A program made the position numbers and the translations under genes. Shown here one piece after another: positions 33,403-45,479 of a DNA stretch of 64,000 nt (the first letter of the stretch is position 1; every line of letters starts with the position of its first letter). This DNA comes from Myrica gale (lineage: Eukaryota; Streptophyta; Magnoliopsida; Fagales; Myricaceae): NCBI GenBank assembly GCA_963930655.1, contig OZ005603.1, positions 26,736,201 to 26,800,200 on the forward strand, read 5' to 3'. The notes beneath the pieces were generated by a model. It made no database searches. It was not told the origin of the DNA and saw nothing but the letters and a program-made list of their open reading frames with translations.

Positions 33403-36002
33403 ATGAGCTACCATAACCAAACCTTTCAATCTCCTTCTGTCCTCAGGTTTTTAATTTATTTTCTCTCTCTCTCTTTTGCAACTTCGGCAACCAAAAACTT
33501 TTTGGAGAGAGGGTCTTCTCTTTCAGTTGAGGCTGATTCAGACCTCTTGGCCTCCCTGGATAAATCATTCACCTGCGGCTTCTACAAGGTAGGAGAAAAT
33601 GCTTACGTCTTCTCAGGCTGCGTTTGGATGTAAAATTTTCTCCAAAATTTTATCTCTCTCCTAATAAAATATTCCAATATAATCTCTCTCTCTTCCATAA
33701 AAAAATATAAAAAATTACAAAAACTATAAACTATTACCTCTCTCTTCACTTTTTCACTAAACTCAATACCAACACTAAACTCAATACCAAAAATTTTACC
33801 ACACAAACCCACCCTCAATTTGGTTCACAAATTCCAAGGACAGAACCGTTGTCTGGATGGCTAACAGAGAGACCCGTCAACGGACGAGGTTCCAGAATTT
33901 CACTGCAGCGAGACGGTGCTATGGTCCTAAACGATATCGACGGCTCGAGCGTGTGGGAGACTAACACCACCTCCACCAATGTTGACAGAGCTGAGCTTTT
34001 GGATTCTGGCAACCTTGCTCTGAAAGACCCAAGTGGTAAAATTCTATGGCAAAGCTTTGATTTTCCTACTGATACTCTTCTTCCTAACCAACCCTTGACA
34101 AAGAGCAAGAAACTGGTTTCTCCGTTAGCAAGAAAGTCTTTTTACTCTGGGTATTTCAGTTTCTATTTTGATAGCGATAATGTGTTGAAGTTGATGTATG
34201 ACGGGCCTGATATTTCCAGCTTGTATTGGCCTACTCCTGATAACAGTGTGTTTGAAAATGGACGAACGGATTATAATAGTAGCAGAATCGCTGTTTTAGA
34301 CGAGATGGGTAGTTTCTCATCCAGTGACAGGTTGCAGTTCAGCGCCACTGACATGGGTTTTGGGATTAAAAGAAGGCTGACAATTGATTATGATGGCAAC
34401 CTTAGACTTTATAGCCTAAACAATTCGTCGGGATTGTGGGATATTACATGGGTAGCTCTCACCGAGGAGTGCACCGTGCATGGGATATGTGGCAGAAATG
34501 GGATCTGTGTTTATACACCAGATCCCAAGTGTTCATGTCCGCCGGGCTATGAGGTCAGTGATCCAAGTAATTGGAACAAAGGTTGCAAGCGTAAGTTCAA
34601 CCAAACATGCAGCCAAGCCAAGGATGTGAAATTTGTGGAGCTTCCGGAGGTAGATTTCTATGGGTTTGATCTCAACTACAGTAACCAAATTTCGATCGAC
34701 GCTTGCAGAAAACTCTGCGTAGAGGACTGCCGCTGCAAAGCATTTAGCTATAGGCTAACAGGGCAAGGGCTTTGTTATACAAAAAGTACACTTTTTAATG
34801 GATACAGATCTCCAGGTTTTCCAGGTAGTATATATCTAAAACTGCCAGCAACTTTGGAAATCACTGAATCTAACAGTCTTAATGGTGCCAATCCGACGTG
34901 CACGCTCCAGGAATCTAAAATTTCGATCGGGTCTCTTTCCATGTACAATAATAGCTCAAAGAATTTGAGATGGGTTTATCTCTACTGGTTTGTTTCTGTA
35001 ATTGGGGCCATCGAAGTTCTCCTAGTACTATTAGGTTGGTTTTTCCTTTTCAGAGGCAAGGGGGTGCCCACTTCAATGGAAGATGGGTTCCGTTTGTTGG
35101 CAAGTCAATTCAGAAAGTTCAGTTATGCTGAACTTAGGAAGGTAACCAAGAAGTTCAAGGAAGAGCTGGGAAGAGGAGCCTCGGGGGTTGTATATAAGGG
35201 TGTTTTGGCAGATGAAAGGGTTGTGGCTGTGAAGAGATTGGGAGATATGTATCAAGGGGAAGAAGTGTTTCGGGCAGAACTGGGTACCATTGGAAAGATC
35301 AATCACATGAACCTAGTCAGAATGTGGGGATTCTGTGCAGAACATAGTCATAGAGTCCTGGTGTACGAGTATGTAGAGAATGGGTCATTGGACAAGCACC
35401 TATTCCCCCCAAATTTTCTTGGATGGAAAGAGAGGTTTAAAGTTGCATTAGGCACGGCAAAAGGTTTAGCCTATCTTCACCATGAATGTCTGGAGTGGGT
35501 TATCCATTGTGATGTGAAGCCTGAGAATATACTTCTTGACAGTGACTATGAGCCTAAGATAGCCGATTTTGGGCTGGCAAAGTTGTCTCAAAGAGGAAGC
35601 CCAAGCACAGAGTTCTCTCAGATTCGAGGTACAAAAGGGTTCATGGCACCAGAATGGGCTTTGAATCTTCCTATCACAGCAAAAGCTGATGTTTACAGTT
35701 ATGGAGTTGTGATTTTAGAGCTGGTGAAGGGTATGCGGCTCTCGTATTGGATGTCAGAGGCTAGTGAGGGGACAGAAAATGTGTTGACTGGCTTTGCTGG
35801 AGTAGTGAAAAGGGATGTCCAACTCGGAAAGAAGTCGTGGATAGAGGATATAGTGGATCCAAGAATGGAAGGGCAGTTTAGCAGGAACCAGGCAGCAAAA
35901 TTTGTTGAAATCGGCATTTCTTGTGTGGACGAAGACAGAAACAAAAGGCCAGCAATGGATTGGGTGGTTCGGGTCCTACTAGAATGCGAAGATGAAGCTT
36001 AA
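33403..36002 (+). pseudogene. S-domain (ZmPK1-type) receptor-like kinase, disrupted
   Basis: Intronless gene. ATG 33403 starts a signal peptide (FLIYFLSLSFATSATK) and the B-lectin domain (ERGSSLSVEADSDLLASLDK, FTCGFYKVGENAYVFS). A 199-bp MITE (33616-33814) splits it; without the MITE and one TCA duplication the frame continues IWFTNSKDRTVVWMANRE. A second lesion follows at about 33866: AGAGAGA looks two bases short, shifting frame into PVNGRGSRISLQRDG. From there one frame runs to the stop at 36000-36002: S-locus glycoprotein region, Cys-rich EGF/PAN region, membrane helix (about 34971-35060), kinase with GRGASGVVY, VAVKRL, HCDVKPEN (non-RD), DFGLAKL, GTKGFMAPEW. The family senses extracellular signals at the plasma membrane. 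With two lesions in the lectin domain this allele cannot make the full protein. Confidence 0.92.
33616..33814. mobile_element. Tourist-like MITE inserted in receptor kinase exon
   Basis: The 199-bp element starts GGCTGCGTTTGGATGTAAAA and ends TTTTACCACACAAACCCACCC; the ends are inverted. TCA flanks it on both sides (33613-33615, 33815-33817), fitting the 3-bp duplication of PIF/Harbinger-Tourist elements. Its core (CTCTCTCTCTTCC, CTTCACTTTTTCACTAAACT) recurs in at least five other MITEs of this window. Confidence 0.88.
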
Positions 36003-36129
36003 AGTTCCTTTTCCTCTCTCTCCAGACAATTGCTTTTTTTTTTTTTTGTAATAAAAAAGGCCTTTTAGGGCAGCCCATCAGCCCGGCACTATAAAATTTT
36101 GGTAATTGCAAGAGTGGCAACTGTCTATG

Positions 36130-36331
36130 GCCTTTGGTTGTGTTTGTGTTTAAAATTTTAGTGTTGTTAAAATTTTATGTATTGGGTTTAGTGAAAAAGT
36201 GAAGAGAGGTAATTTTTTATATTTTTTTGTAGTAAATAGTAATGATTTGATGAGGAGAGAGAGATTATATTGTAATATTTAATTGTGTTAAAATTTTAGA
36301 GGGGGTAAAATTTTGGTACACACACCCTTAG
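36130..36331. mobile_element. Tourist-like MITE downstream of receptor kinase
   Basis: It runs from GGTTGTGTTTGTGTTTAAAA to TTTTGGTACACACACCC, in the opposite orientation to the MITE at 33616. It shares the core GTGAAAAAGTGAAGAGAGG and AATGATTTGATGAGGAGAG. Flanking trinucleotides (TTT/TTA) are not an exact duplication. Confidence 0.7.
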
Positions 36332-37012
36332 TCATTTGAATTATGGGTACAAGGAATAAACTGATTGTTCTTGATCTCTTTGATATTAGACTTTGAGCTT
36401 GATTAGCACATGAGTTTTGATAATAAGACAGACAATAAAGATCCTTGGCAACCATTTTTCTGCTTTTTATTGGTATTAAAGAGTATCTCGTACACATGAT
36501 CATACTTATGTAATGTATTATACGGATCCACTTATAATGTCATGTAGACTAATAATCATACTTATGTATTTACGTAGAATATAATAAATAAAAAATAACG
36601 CAAAAAAAATTTCCACGAATAATGTCACTTTAGATAACATTTGGGTGCTTGTAATTGGAGGCTTACAAATACATCGCCTATTGTAATTTATCCATTTCAC
36701 TATTAAGTATACCTGAGTGTCTTATAGATTATCAATTCTCATCGTGGATGTAGGTATATTTACTGAATCTAAATTTCATATCTTTATTATCTCTTGGCTC
36801 TCTCGTCTACGTTATTATTTTTATATTTAATTTTAACAGAATTATAACTTTTTGATATCATAATTGGTACAAAATTGTGTTACCAAACAGAAACAAAGAA
36901 TATGTGATTGCAAACCTAAAATTTTGAAAAAATTATGGAATGTTGTGAAATAGTGTAAAATAGTGTAAAAAACTCATTAAAAAATAGTATAAAATATTGT
37001 GGTAGGTGGTGA

Positions 37013-37359
37013 AGACTTTTTAGACCTTGGGGTGTTAAATAATGATTGAGTTGATTATGATTCGCTATAATTTATGAAATTAATTTATTTTAAAATTAAA
37101 AGTAAATTCATCATTGTATATATAATTTATAGGAGCAAATAAGTCAATTAACCTAAACCAATTTGTGAATTTTGCAAAAAAAACCTATAAGTGTCATCAA
37201 TTTTCTCCCTTATGGTTTAGGTTAATTGACTTATTTGCTCCTATTAATTATATATACAATGATGATTTTACCCTTAATTTTAAAACAAAATTAATTTTAT
37301 AAATTATAGAGAATCATAATCAACTCAATCATTATTTAACACCCAAGGTCTAAAAAGAC
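37013..37359. repeat. Long inverted repeat (hairpin) upstream of RER gene
   Basis: Left arm 37013-37160 (AGACTTTTTAGACCTTGG onward) pairs with right arm about 37212-37359 (ends CCAAGGTCTAAAAAGA), with few mismatches over about 150 bases and a loop of about 50 bases. A 20-bp direct repeat TGTGAATTTTGCAAAAAAAA lies in the loop (37164) and just outside the right arm (37372). It is probably a fold-back MITE. Confidence 0.8.
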
Positions 37360-37595
37360 CCATCGTTTTCATGTGAATTTTGCAAAAAAAAATCAATTTG
37401 TTTTTTGTTGTTTCAAAAATCATGTTGTCCAAACACGCCCTAATAACTGATCACGAAGCTCATGGCCACGTGATTGACAATGACATCTCATTTCAAGTTG
37501 GACAAAAGACATTAGAGGAACCAAACAGGAATGTTATACCAACCACTAACCTTATCAGAAAGCAAATAATCAAATTATATGGGTCTTTAGCTTCC

Positions 37596-37608
37596 TATAA
37601 AACCCTAA
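37596..37608 (+). promoter_or_regulatory. TATA box with overlapping telo-box
   Basis: TATAAAA (37596-37602) overlaps AAACCCTAA (37600-37608), the telo-box often found near start sites of plant housekeeping and organelle-biogenesis genes. They lie about 330 bases before the RER start codon and in the same direction. Placement as the core promoter is inferred. Confidence 0.5.
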
Positions 37609-37930
37609 AAAGAGTAGAGATACGAAAAGGAAAAAAAAATAAAAAATAAAAACTCACTCCGCCGCTTCTCTTTCCTCAGTCCTAGTACGCAAAGACCTCC
37701 ACTTTCCACTTGCTTCCTGGATGCCCAGACGCTAGACAGGATACACTACCTCAACCCTTTCTCTCCCTCATTTCCACTCATTTTCCCTGCTATTTTCTCA
37801 TCCTCTGTAGCTGTTTATTTTTCGTTTCAATCAGTTAGCTGCACTGTTTTTGTTGTGGTTAGAGGGCGATCTCACTTTTCAAGTACTAATTATTTGTCGA
37901 CTTTTCTCTGAGTTTATCATTAACTGAGTC

Positions 37931-40900
37931 ATGGAGTGCTGTTCACGGAGTTTCGGAGTGTCAAGAGTCGTCGGTTCGCGAAACGAGGTCGTTGGGCGGA
38001 AGATATGGAGAAAGAGTACGGTCGTGGAGAGTATGAGTTTCAGGAATGTGGTAAAGGAGTTGGCTTTCCCGGTGTTGCTTCGTAACAGCAGGTGCAGACG
38101 GGGGAGCCAGAGTCTTGTGGTGGTGGTGGAACTGTCAGAGCCGCCTGGCACATCGCAATCCCGTGTAGCCGTCACCAGAGAGGGAGGTGACAGCGACAGT
38201 AGTTGCGTTGGAGGTAAGGGTGTGGAGGTTTTGGAGAGTAGGTATGAAGCGAGAGCTAATGGAGGTGGGAACACTGGGGATGTGCTCGGTGGCAGTGATG
38301 GAAATGGGAGCTTTACCAATGGTAGAGGGGGTGGTGGAGGTGGAGATGGAGGTGGAGGTGGTGGTGGAGGTGGTGACGGTGATCAGAATGGGGATGACAA
38401 AGAAGATAATGAGTTTGGGCCAATTTTGAAGTTTGAGGAGGTAATAAAGGAGACGGAGGCTCGGGGAGCTGGTCTTCCTCTGGATATGTTAGAGGCCGCA
38501 AAAAGCGTGGGGATACGCAAAGTGCTTCTCTTGAGATATCTGGATCTGCAGGTACAATTAATTCTCTTAAGTGTCTGTTTGATCTTGTTGTTTCAGTCAT
38601 TCGTCTTCCTCTACTGCTGCAGCTATAACCGATGATTTTGACATTTGAGCCGTAGGGATCAGTTTGGCCCTTGGGATTTGCAATGAAGTCGTGCTCTATG
38701 CTTCGGAATCGAATGCTGGCCGATCCATCTTTTCTTTTCAAAGTTGGAACAGAGGTTTGTTAGTCTTCTTTTGGATTTTTTTTGCTAATGCAAGTCGCTG
38801 TGTAATTGAATGCTAGGGATCAAACTGCGCCATATCTCCCAGCTTTAATAGGAATAAATGTTGCCATCAACTCATGGCCGGAAAATTAAGGGCCCTTATA
38901 CATTCATGGGTGAATAGATTACTCACGCATTAATTAGATCAGCATCATGCAATAAACCACCACTTGTTTGTGCCTGCCTGGTCTAATATAGAATTGATAG
39001 ACTCAGATTCGGGAAAGCAGTCGAGCCGTTAATGCAGTAGGCAAGTTTGACTGCCTGGTGCCTATCCTGATTCTGTTTCAAGGCCCTTTGAAATCGTGGC
39101 AAAATTCCTCTATTGCCAGAATTGCTCATACATAAGAGCCTTCACACGAATGATGTCTTAGTGCACGTTGATATGCTTTGGTTATTGCGATATACTCGTG
39201 TATTGATTTTATATTGGTGAATCTAACATCATGCAGATCATCATCGATTCTTGTTGTGCTACATTTGCGGAGGTTCAAAAGAGAGGCAAAGACTTTTGGG
39301 CAGAATTTGAGTTGTATGTTGCGGATCTCTTAGTTGGAGTGGTTGTTAATGTTGCTCTGGTTGGTATGTTGGCCCCCTATGCTCGTATTGGAGGACCATC
39401 TCTATCTAACGGGTTCCTTGGACGAATGCAGCATGCTTATGGAGCTCTTCCTAGCAGGTTTTATTAGCTCATGTCGGAGGCCTTCTTTTTTCTTTTGGAT
39501 AAATAGTTCATGCGAAGAACAGTATAAAGTAGTTTTCCTTGTAAAAAATGCTTTCAGCTTTCTTGATCCAGATGTAGACTATAACTTGTGTTTTGAGATC
39601 CTATTTGTACTAGTTGTGTGTCTTCTTTGCATATTCATCTCTAGAATGTTAGAAAGACTCTAGGAAGTCGTTTGAGTGATCTTTTTGTGCAGTGTATTTG
39701 AAGCTGAACGACCGGGCTGTAGATTTACAATAAAGCAGAGAATTGGCACATACTTTTATAAGGTAGGTGATATTCATCTGTTCTGACCCATGGTTGAATC
39801 TGTGGTATATTTGTTTATTTATTTATAAATCATGTTTCCAGGGTATCCTGTATGGAGCAGTTGGATTTGCATGTGGGATTATTGGCCAAGGCATCGCAAA
39901 TTTGATCATGACTGCCAAGCGGTATACATCTTATATGAATGTCTTCTTTGTACTTGTTACATGCTAATTTCTGCTTTTGAGTTTTTTTTTTTAATATCTA
40001 AATGGTAGGTCTTTTGAGTGGTATCTGTCATAAGTCTCCCCCATGTTTCTGTTTTCTTCTTTCTCAACCATGTTCTTGCTGTACCAATTTCTCTGTTCTG
40101 TGTGTAATGTCAGGGAATTGTTAAGAAACTACCATTTTACTTTAGGTTTTTATCTTGTTTTAGCTGTGTAAAAGACATGTGGCTAATTTGGGTGGAGGGA
40201 TGACCTTTCTGCATAAGCTAAATGCATTTGAGAGTTTGACTGCGTGAAATTATTACTCTCAGATGTACAGCGACTTTTGTTTGATTACTATTTATGATAG
40301 AAGTGAAGTTAATTAGCTTTTTTTTTTTTTCTATCTGTATGTCAGGAGTATACAGAAATCAGAAGACGACATACCTGTGCCACCACTTCTGAAGAGTGCA
40401 GCTCTTTGGGGTATGCCTTGAATTATCAAGCTTATTTTCTTAACATGATCTTGCTTTCTATGAGTTGGTACACATATACTGCTCGCAATAGTTCCTTGCC
40501 AGTTTTGATGTGTATGTAAAAAGTTTGTGTGATATGTTTCCCCGATGTTCTAGTGACATCACTGTCATTGTTCCTTTTCCTTGCATTATTGAAGTTCTAT
40601 CCTCTCTTCAAATTTATGCTAGCAAAAATTCCAAAGCGGATTCTGATGAATGAGATATGAGCTAATGTCACTGCCATCTTGTGCATCTTTGAGTTGATTT
40701 GTCCCAAATTGATATCACCTGCGCTGAATGTGTTGATTTTGAGGTCAACAGTTCCAACCATTTCTACTAAACAAAACAAAGAAAAAATTTAGTGATAGTT
40801 GAGGTTGTGGTTGTAGAGTTTCCTTCAAGCCACATTGCGCTAGAACCAAGCTTCTAAAATTTGCTGTTGAGAACGGTCTTCAGCTTCTTTAAAAGCCAAA

Positions 40901-41984
40901 TTGAGTTCTAGAAAGAGGAAGGATTTATTTGGGTGTATTAAGATGTTTAGTGTAATCATGCATGCTTGACCTTGTATTCCATCTGGATTCTTTTATCAGG
41001 GACAAGCAGATGATGTTCGTCCCAGTCTTTAGATCCTTAAATGCGTGCAAAATTCAGTCTTCCTGAATGATGTCCAACCATTTGACCAGATGTTCTGGCT
41101 GCTGCCCGACATAACTTTTGTTGCCACCAAATTTAACAAATTAGGAAAGCTACAGACAGCTACACAACTTATATGTTACTAGCGTGCTTTATCTGATTGG
41201 GTACTGTGGCTGTTCTGACTCGTGGTCTAAATGTCACTGAAATGATGAACCTCTAATCACAATGAACTATCGCAAAGTTACAGCAGGACCATGACATACA
41301 TGTGTCTGGAAGTGGTCTGCCATAGGAACTTATCACAGAACCTCACATCTCAGCTGAAGAAAAGTCAAAAAGTATTGTTGCTGAAAAGTGAACTAAGACC
41401 CATTAGGTTGTTTGATAATTTCTAGCAGCTGGTGCAGTTCTACTGGAAAACTTGCGACTGATCTTGCTTGTTTCATTGCAGTTTAGTATATTTCATGATT
41501 AGCCACATAGGCAGCATTGTCCATGTTTTGGTGGTACCGATTTTTTAGTACAGACATGTTTATACCTACCTTGAATATGCATATAGACTATTTACCTACC
41601 TTCCAGTGCATATAATGTTTGTTATTCAACCGCATTTTCTAGCTCTGGGTATTAACCGGTTGCTGGGGATAATTCTTGAGTCTTAGTCATCATCTATGTA
41701 ATCTGTTCTCTTGAGAATGATTATTGAGGTGTACTTGTCCTCTATCTCTTGTTCTGCTAATTAGTCAGAGTTTTCTCCCCAAACTTGCAGGCGTATTTCT
41801 TGCAGTTTCTTCCAACACCCGCTATCAGATCATCAATGGACTGGAACGTTTGGTAGAAGCATCAGCTTTCGCAAAGCAGGTTCCACCCGTGGCCATGGCT
41901 TTCACAGTTGGTGTGCGATTTGCCAACAATGTATATGGTGGGATGCAATTTGTGGACTGGGCTAGATGGAGTGGGGTGCAATAA
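37931..41984 (+). CDS. RER4: RETICULATA-RELATED (DUF3411) chloroplast protein, frameshift in exon 6
   Basis: Seven exons: 37931-38551, 38656-38754, 39237-39457, 39693-39762, 39842-39921, 40346-40411 and 41791-41984. Exon 1 has an N-terminus consistent with a plastid transit peptide and a Gly-rich stretch (residues 131-150). The DUF3411 domain follows: LKFEEVIKETEARGAGLPLD, GIRKVLLLRYLDLQ, FAEVQKRGKDFWAEFELYVA, GMLAPYARIG, GILYGAVGFACGIIGQGIAN, and the end RFANNVYGGMQFVDWARWSG. Closest in memory to RER3/RER4. The family sits in the chloroplast envelope and affects leaf mesophyll development. In exon 6 the codons for DIPV are followed by one extra C at 40380-40382 (CCC where CC is expected); all later codons (PPLLKSAALWG and exon 7) need the other frame. 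Without that base the protein would have 449 residues. It is either a pseudogene allele or a base-calling error. RER3 versus RER4 is uncertain. Confidence 0.85.
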
Positions 41985-42730
41985 GTGCATGTGTTTCTTA
42001 TTTCATATTGTATTTCTTCTAGCAACCTAAATGAGGGCAGGCAAATTATTCGATGCTTGTAATCTTCAAATAACCTGGATGATTTTGGTTTCTAATAATT
42101 CAAGTCTTAAAATTTGGTAGCAGAGGGATGTTTTATATTAGCATGAAGGTCATTTGGAGGTATAAAATTTACTCGGAAATTCTCTTTTTATTGTCCTGAG
42201 ATCTCTTCTGTTGGAGAAATAAAATTGTATTGTACCTGATCCAATGGGTATTTTCCTTTTTACAGCGATCAGTTTGAATGGATTGGAAACGGAAAAAGGA
42301 TTAAAAAAGACGAAGATTAGTTTCAAATCCTGAGTTGGGGTTTGCATGGAAATCTAAAGCGGTTTAGGGGTTTACGCCGAAATTGCAATAATTCGTTCCG
42401 TCTTTGGTATTTTTTTTTTCATTTTCTTTGTTCCATTCTGAGGGTACCCTGTCTTTGGGAACATCGTTTTCCAAACCTCATCCAAATAGAAAGTTATACA
42501 CGATAGGAGGAACATGATATGACAGAATAATCCGAAGCGCCATTACTAATGGCATTCTAGATAACACAGATTCTCCACTATAAATAGAAGAACATGGCAT
42601 GCCACTATTACATGGGAGATCACATCATAGAGTTAAATTTGAATTTAAGAGGACCGACATAATGATACCACTTAGTTTTTTTTCCTAACCAAGTAGAAAA
42701 AAGAAAGGGTTAATTACATTTTGCACCTGA
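41985..42730. other. RER 3' flank, no gene recognised
   Basis: Downstream of the RER stop to the edge of the gypsy element. No coding or repeat signal that I can name. Confidence 0.4.
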
Positions 42731-43639
42731 TGAAGCTATTTTTAACCGGCCTATCACAAAGATTTACTGGGCCAAAAGCCCGAGGGAGCTAGACTCAAGG
42801 TCCAGTACTTGGGATAGGTTGAAAGGTCCAAATTCTTCTTCCTTCCTCCTGCAAGTAAAATAACACTCTATAACTCAGAGTCCTCCCTGTAGGGGGATTT
42901 CTCCAATGCCATTGTCAGTCATCATCGTCTAATATTTTTTCTTTTCTTCTGGTTTCTTGTTATCAGTGAGAGAGTTTGAGAGAGAGTGTTGCGTACCTTT
43001 TTTCCCGTCTTCTTCTTCTTATACTCCATTTTCATTATCTGGGTCAGGGGCTCCATTTGGGCTCAACCCTATTGTTCCCCTGGGCCTTATCATCTCCCCG
43101 ACGTTTTCTGTCTCGTCCACCATTTAATGAAGGCCGACGTTGTCAAAGTTGGTCTCCCTAGGATGATCTGAACCGATTGCTTGTTACCTTTCTTTTCTAC
43201 CTTTCAGTTCGTCAGTCGGCAAACATAGAATAATCGTAATTTCTTACGTCAGTTTCTTTATCCGATAAAGCATGGATGTCAGTTTCCTTTATGGACTTCC
43301 AATCACCGTGGTGCACATATCATATCAAATGGGCTAACCCTTGTTCCAATATTTTTGGGCCTTAAGTTATGAGCTTTTGTTATAGGGGAAAATTCTCCTC
43401 CATCAGTAGCCCCCTATTCTGCTGGGCGACTTCAACTAGGCCAGGAGAATATCATGAGGTCGGCTATAATCTTAGCTAGATCCCGTAGCCCATTAACCAT
43501 TATTTCAACATCTTTTCCTTCGTGAATATCCATTGGGTTCTTCATCCATTCCTTGTTTAATAAGACTTGGGCTCTTCTTTCTTTTGAATCACCAAGCTTC
43601 CCTCTCCTGTTGTTTAGCTTTCCATCAGTTTAACTCCAT

Positions 43640-44050
43640 GTCTTACTTGAGAACTAGACAGAAAAGAAAGAGAACTCCTATGATGCCTCCTTCTCTTTCA
43701 GACCTTCTGCCTGAACCATTAACAGACATCTTCTCCTGAGTGGTTCAAGATATTGGCGTGGAAGAGTACTTTAAGCTGGCAAGGGTGAACTTAAAAGTTA
43801 GGGAGATAGTCAAGTCAACTCTAGTGCTTCAAAGTATCAAGTTTACAAAGGTATGAGAACCTAAATGTTCTCTACCTTGAAGGGGTGGAGTTAGCATTTG
43901 GGCTCGAGTCTGATTATCTAGCGGGAAAAAGGATGATCATACGAGCTAATCAATTTTAGTGTCCTCGTGCTATTTATACTGAGTGCATGCTGAACATGCT
44001 TAAAGATGAAGTAGATAGTGAGGTATGGGAGAACTTGATACTCTTAAATA
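43640..44050 (+). pseudogene. F-box gene fragment inside gypsy LTR
   Basis: A plus-strand frame reads LLPEPLTDIFS, a stop where Trp is usual, then VVQDIGVEEYFKLARVNLKV, an F-box-like start. After a frame change it continues LNVLYLEGVELAFGLESDY, LAGKRMIIRANQF, a stop, and CPRAIYTECMLNMLKDEV. This is the plan of plant F-box proteins of the At1g67623 type: F-box, then a region where a small repeat with A..GxxxAxY follows. At least two stops and one frame change are present. It runs against the direction of the retrotransposon. Identification is by pattern and moderate only. Confidence 0.45.
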
Positions 44051-45479
44051 AAGATTGAGCCCCCAGGACATGCAGTGAGAGAGGACGGGAGCCATTGAAG
44101 TATTTTGTGAAGCCTGGGGTGATTATGGCCCCTATTGAGGGAGGCAAGCCCCAGTCTGTGTAAAGGGCTGCATGGCCCCTCCTCCTACGTGGTTCCTTAT
44201 TCCAGCATCCCGGCCTGACATCTTTGATGCTTCCCTCTGTCTGCCCTGTCGTGCTAGTTGGGAACTTTAATTCTTTTTGTCTCGTGTAAATATTGGGTTC
44301 TAAATATTCAGGAAGATGCGAAGTACTTGTTTTGATTTTCCTTTTCTTCTTTTCCTCCCTTTTTTGCCTTCTACGTGCAGATTTTTTTGTAAAGAGAGCA
44401 GAGGTTGAGGTGTACCGAATAGGTTAACCTTCAACTTTCTCATTTTCTTTTATGCAATCTTTATTGGGATCATCGTGGTACGTCCTTTTGATATGGTATG
44501 TAAAAGGAGTTTTCTATGTTCATATCTTTGTACTTATATAATAAGATGCAACTGTTATTTCTCTCTTCTTTTCCTTTCTCCTTATCTTCATACATTTTCA
44601 TTAACTTCTGAAGCACATGTAACTTCTAATATTTTCTGCGTTGATATGACGTTTAACTTCTGGCTCATAAATGAGCTCTCTAAAAAACCTGAAGCTATGC
44701 AACGTCATTAATGACGATATTTGGTAGACCTAGTTCTCATAAATCACCCTACCTTGAAGCTCTTTTTGGGTTTCCAAACGTCACGGACAAGCTTATAAAT
44801 TATCTCGACTCCCTCTTCCTAATTTCACCTCAATTCTCACTTTCTCCTTATTTGCCCTCAAACTTTATCCAACCGCTTGCCTTCTTCGATATTTATCCTT
44901 CTATTCTCATGGATAACACAGATCTTGTTACTTATTTTGCCCTTTGAGCCAATCTTTATGATCCTTACTTTTCTACTAGAATCTCACTCTACTGCTTTAC
45001 TCGCATTGGATCAAACCTGTAGCCAATGCAGGGATTTGGTTTATAACCTCTCATTACTAAGAATGATTCATGTTAAGATGTTACCCCCTCGTTACCAGAG
45101 AGATGAAGTCTTCACGAGAGACCTCCGAAGCTTCCTTAGAAGTGGGAACCCTAAGATCGTGTTTTTGAGAGGTTTTAAGGGATTGTTGATTTATCCTTCA
45201 GACAATTGCCGATGGACTGCTTTCAGCCAAGAGGTTACTATAGCAAGGGACGGTGGCAGCTTCAGGGGGCTTATATTGCTTGCATTATTCTGAGAATTTG
45301 TGAATGAGCCCAACAAAATATTTGTGCTATTTATCAAGGTTCCTGACTTCTCGTAAATCCAGAGCTTGAAAGCTCCTTTTTTTCTTAATCCAAGTATGAT
45401 TTACACCTGTTTGTTTTATAAATTCAAGGCTTGTAGATCCTGAATAACCTTGGCCTGAGGACCAAATAGTAATTTTATT

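Larger units (their letters stand above)
36003..37595. other. Intergenic stretch with MITE and hairpin repeat
   Basis: No gene recognised. It holds the MITE at about 36130-36331 and the long inverted repeat at 37013-37359, both listed separately. Confidence 0.5.

Noticed and set aside
37879..38319. 146-codon minus-strand frame
   Set aside because: It is antisense to exon 1 of the RER gene.
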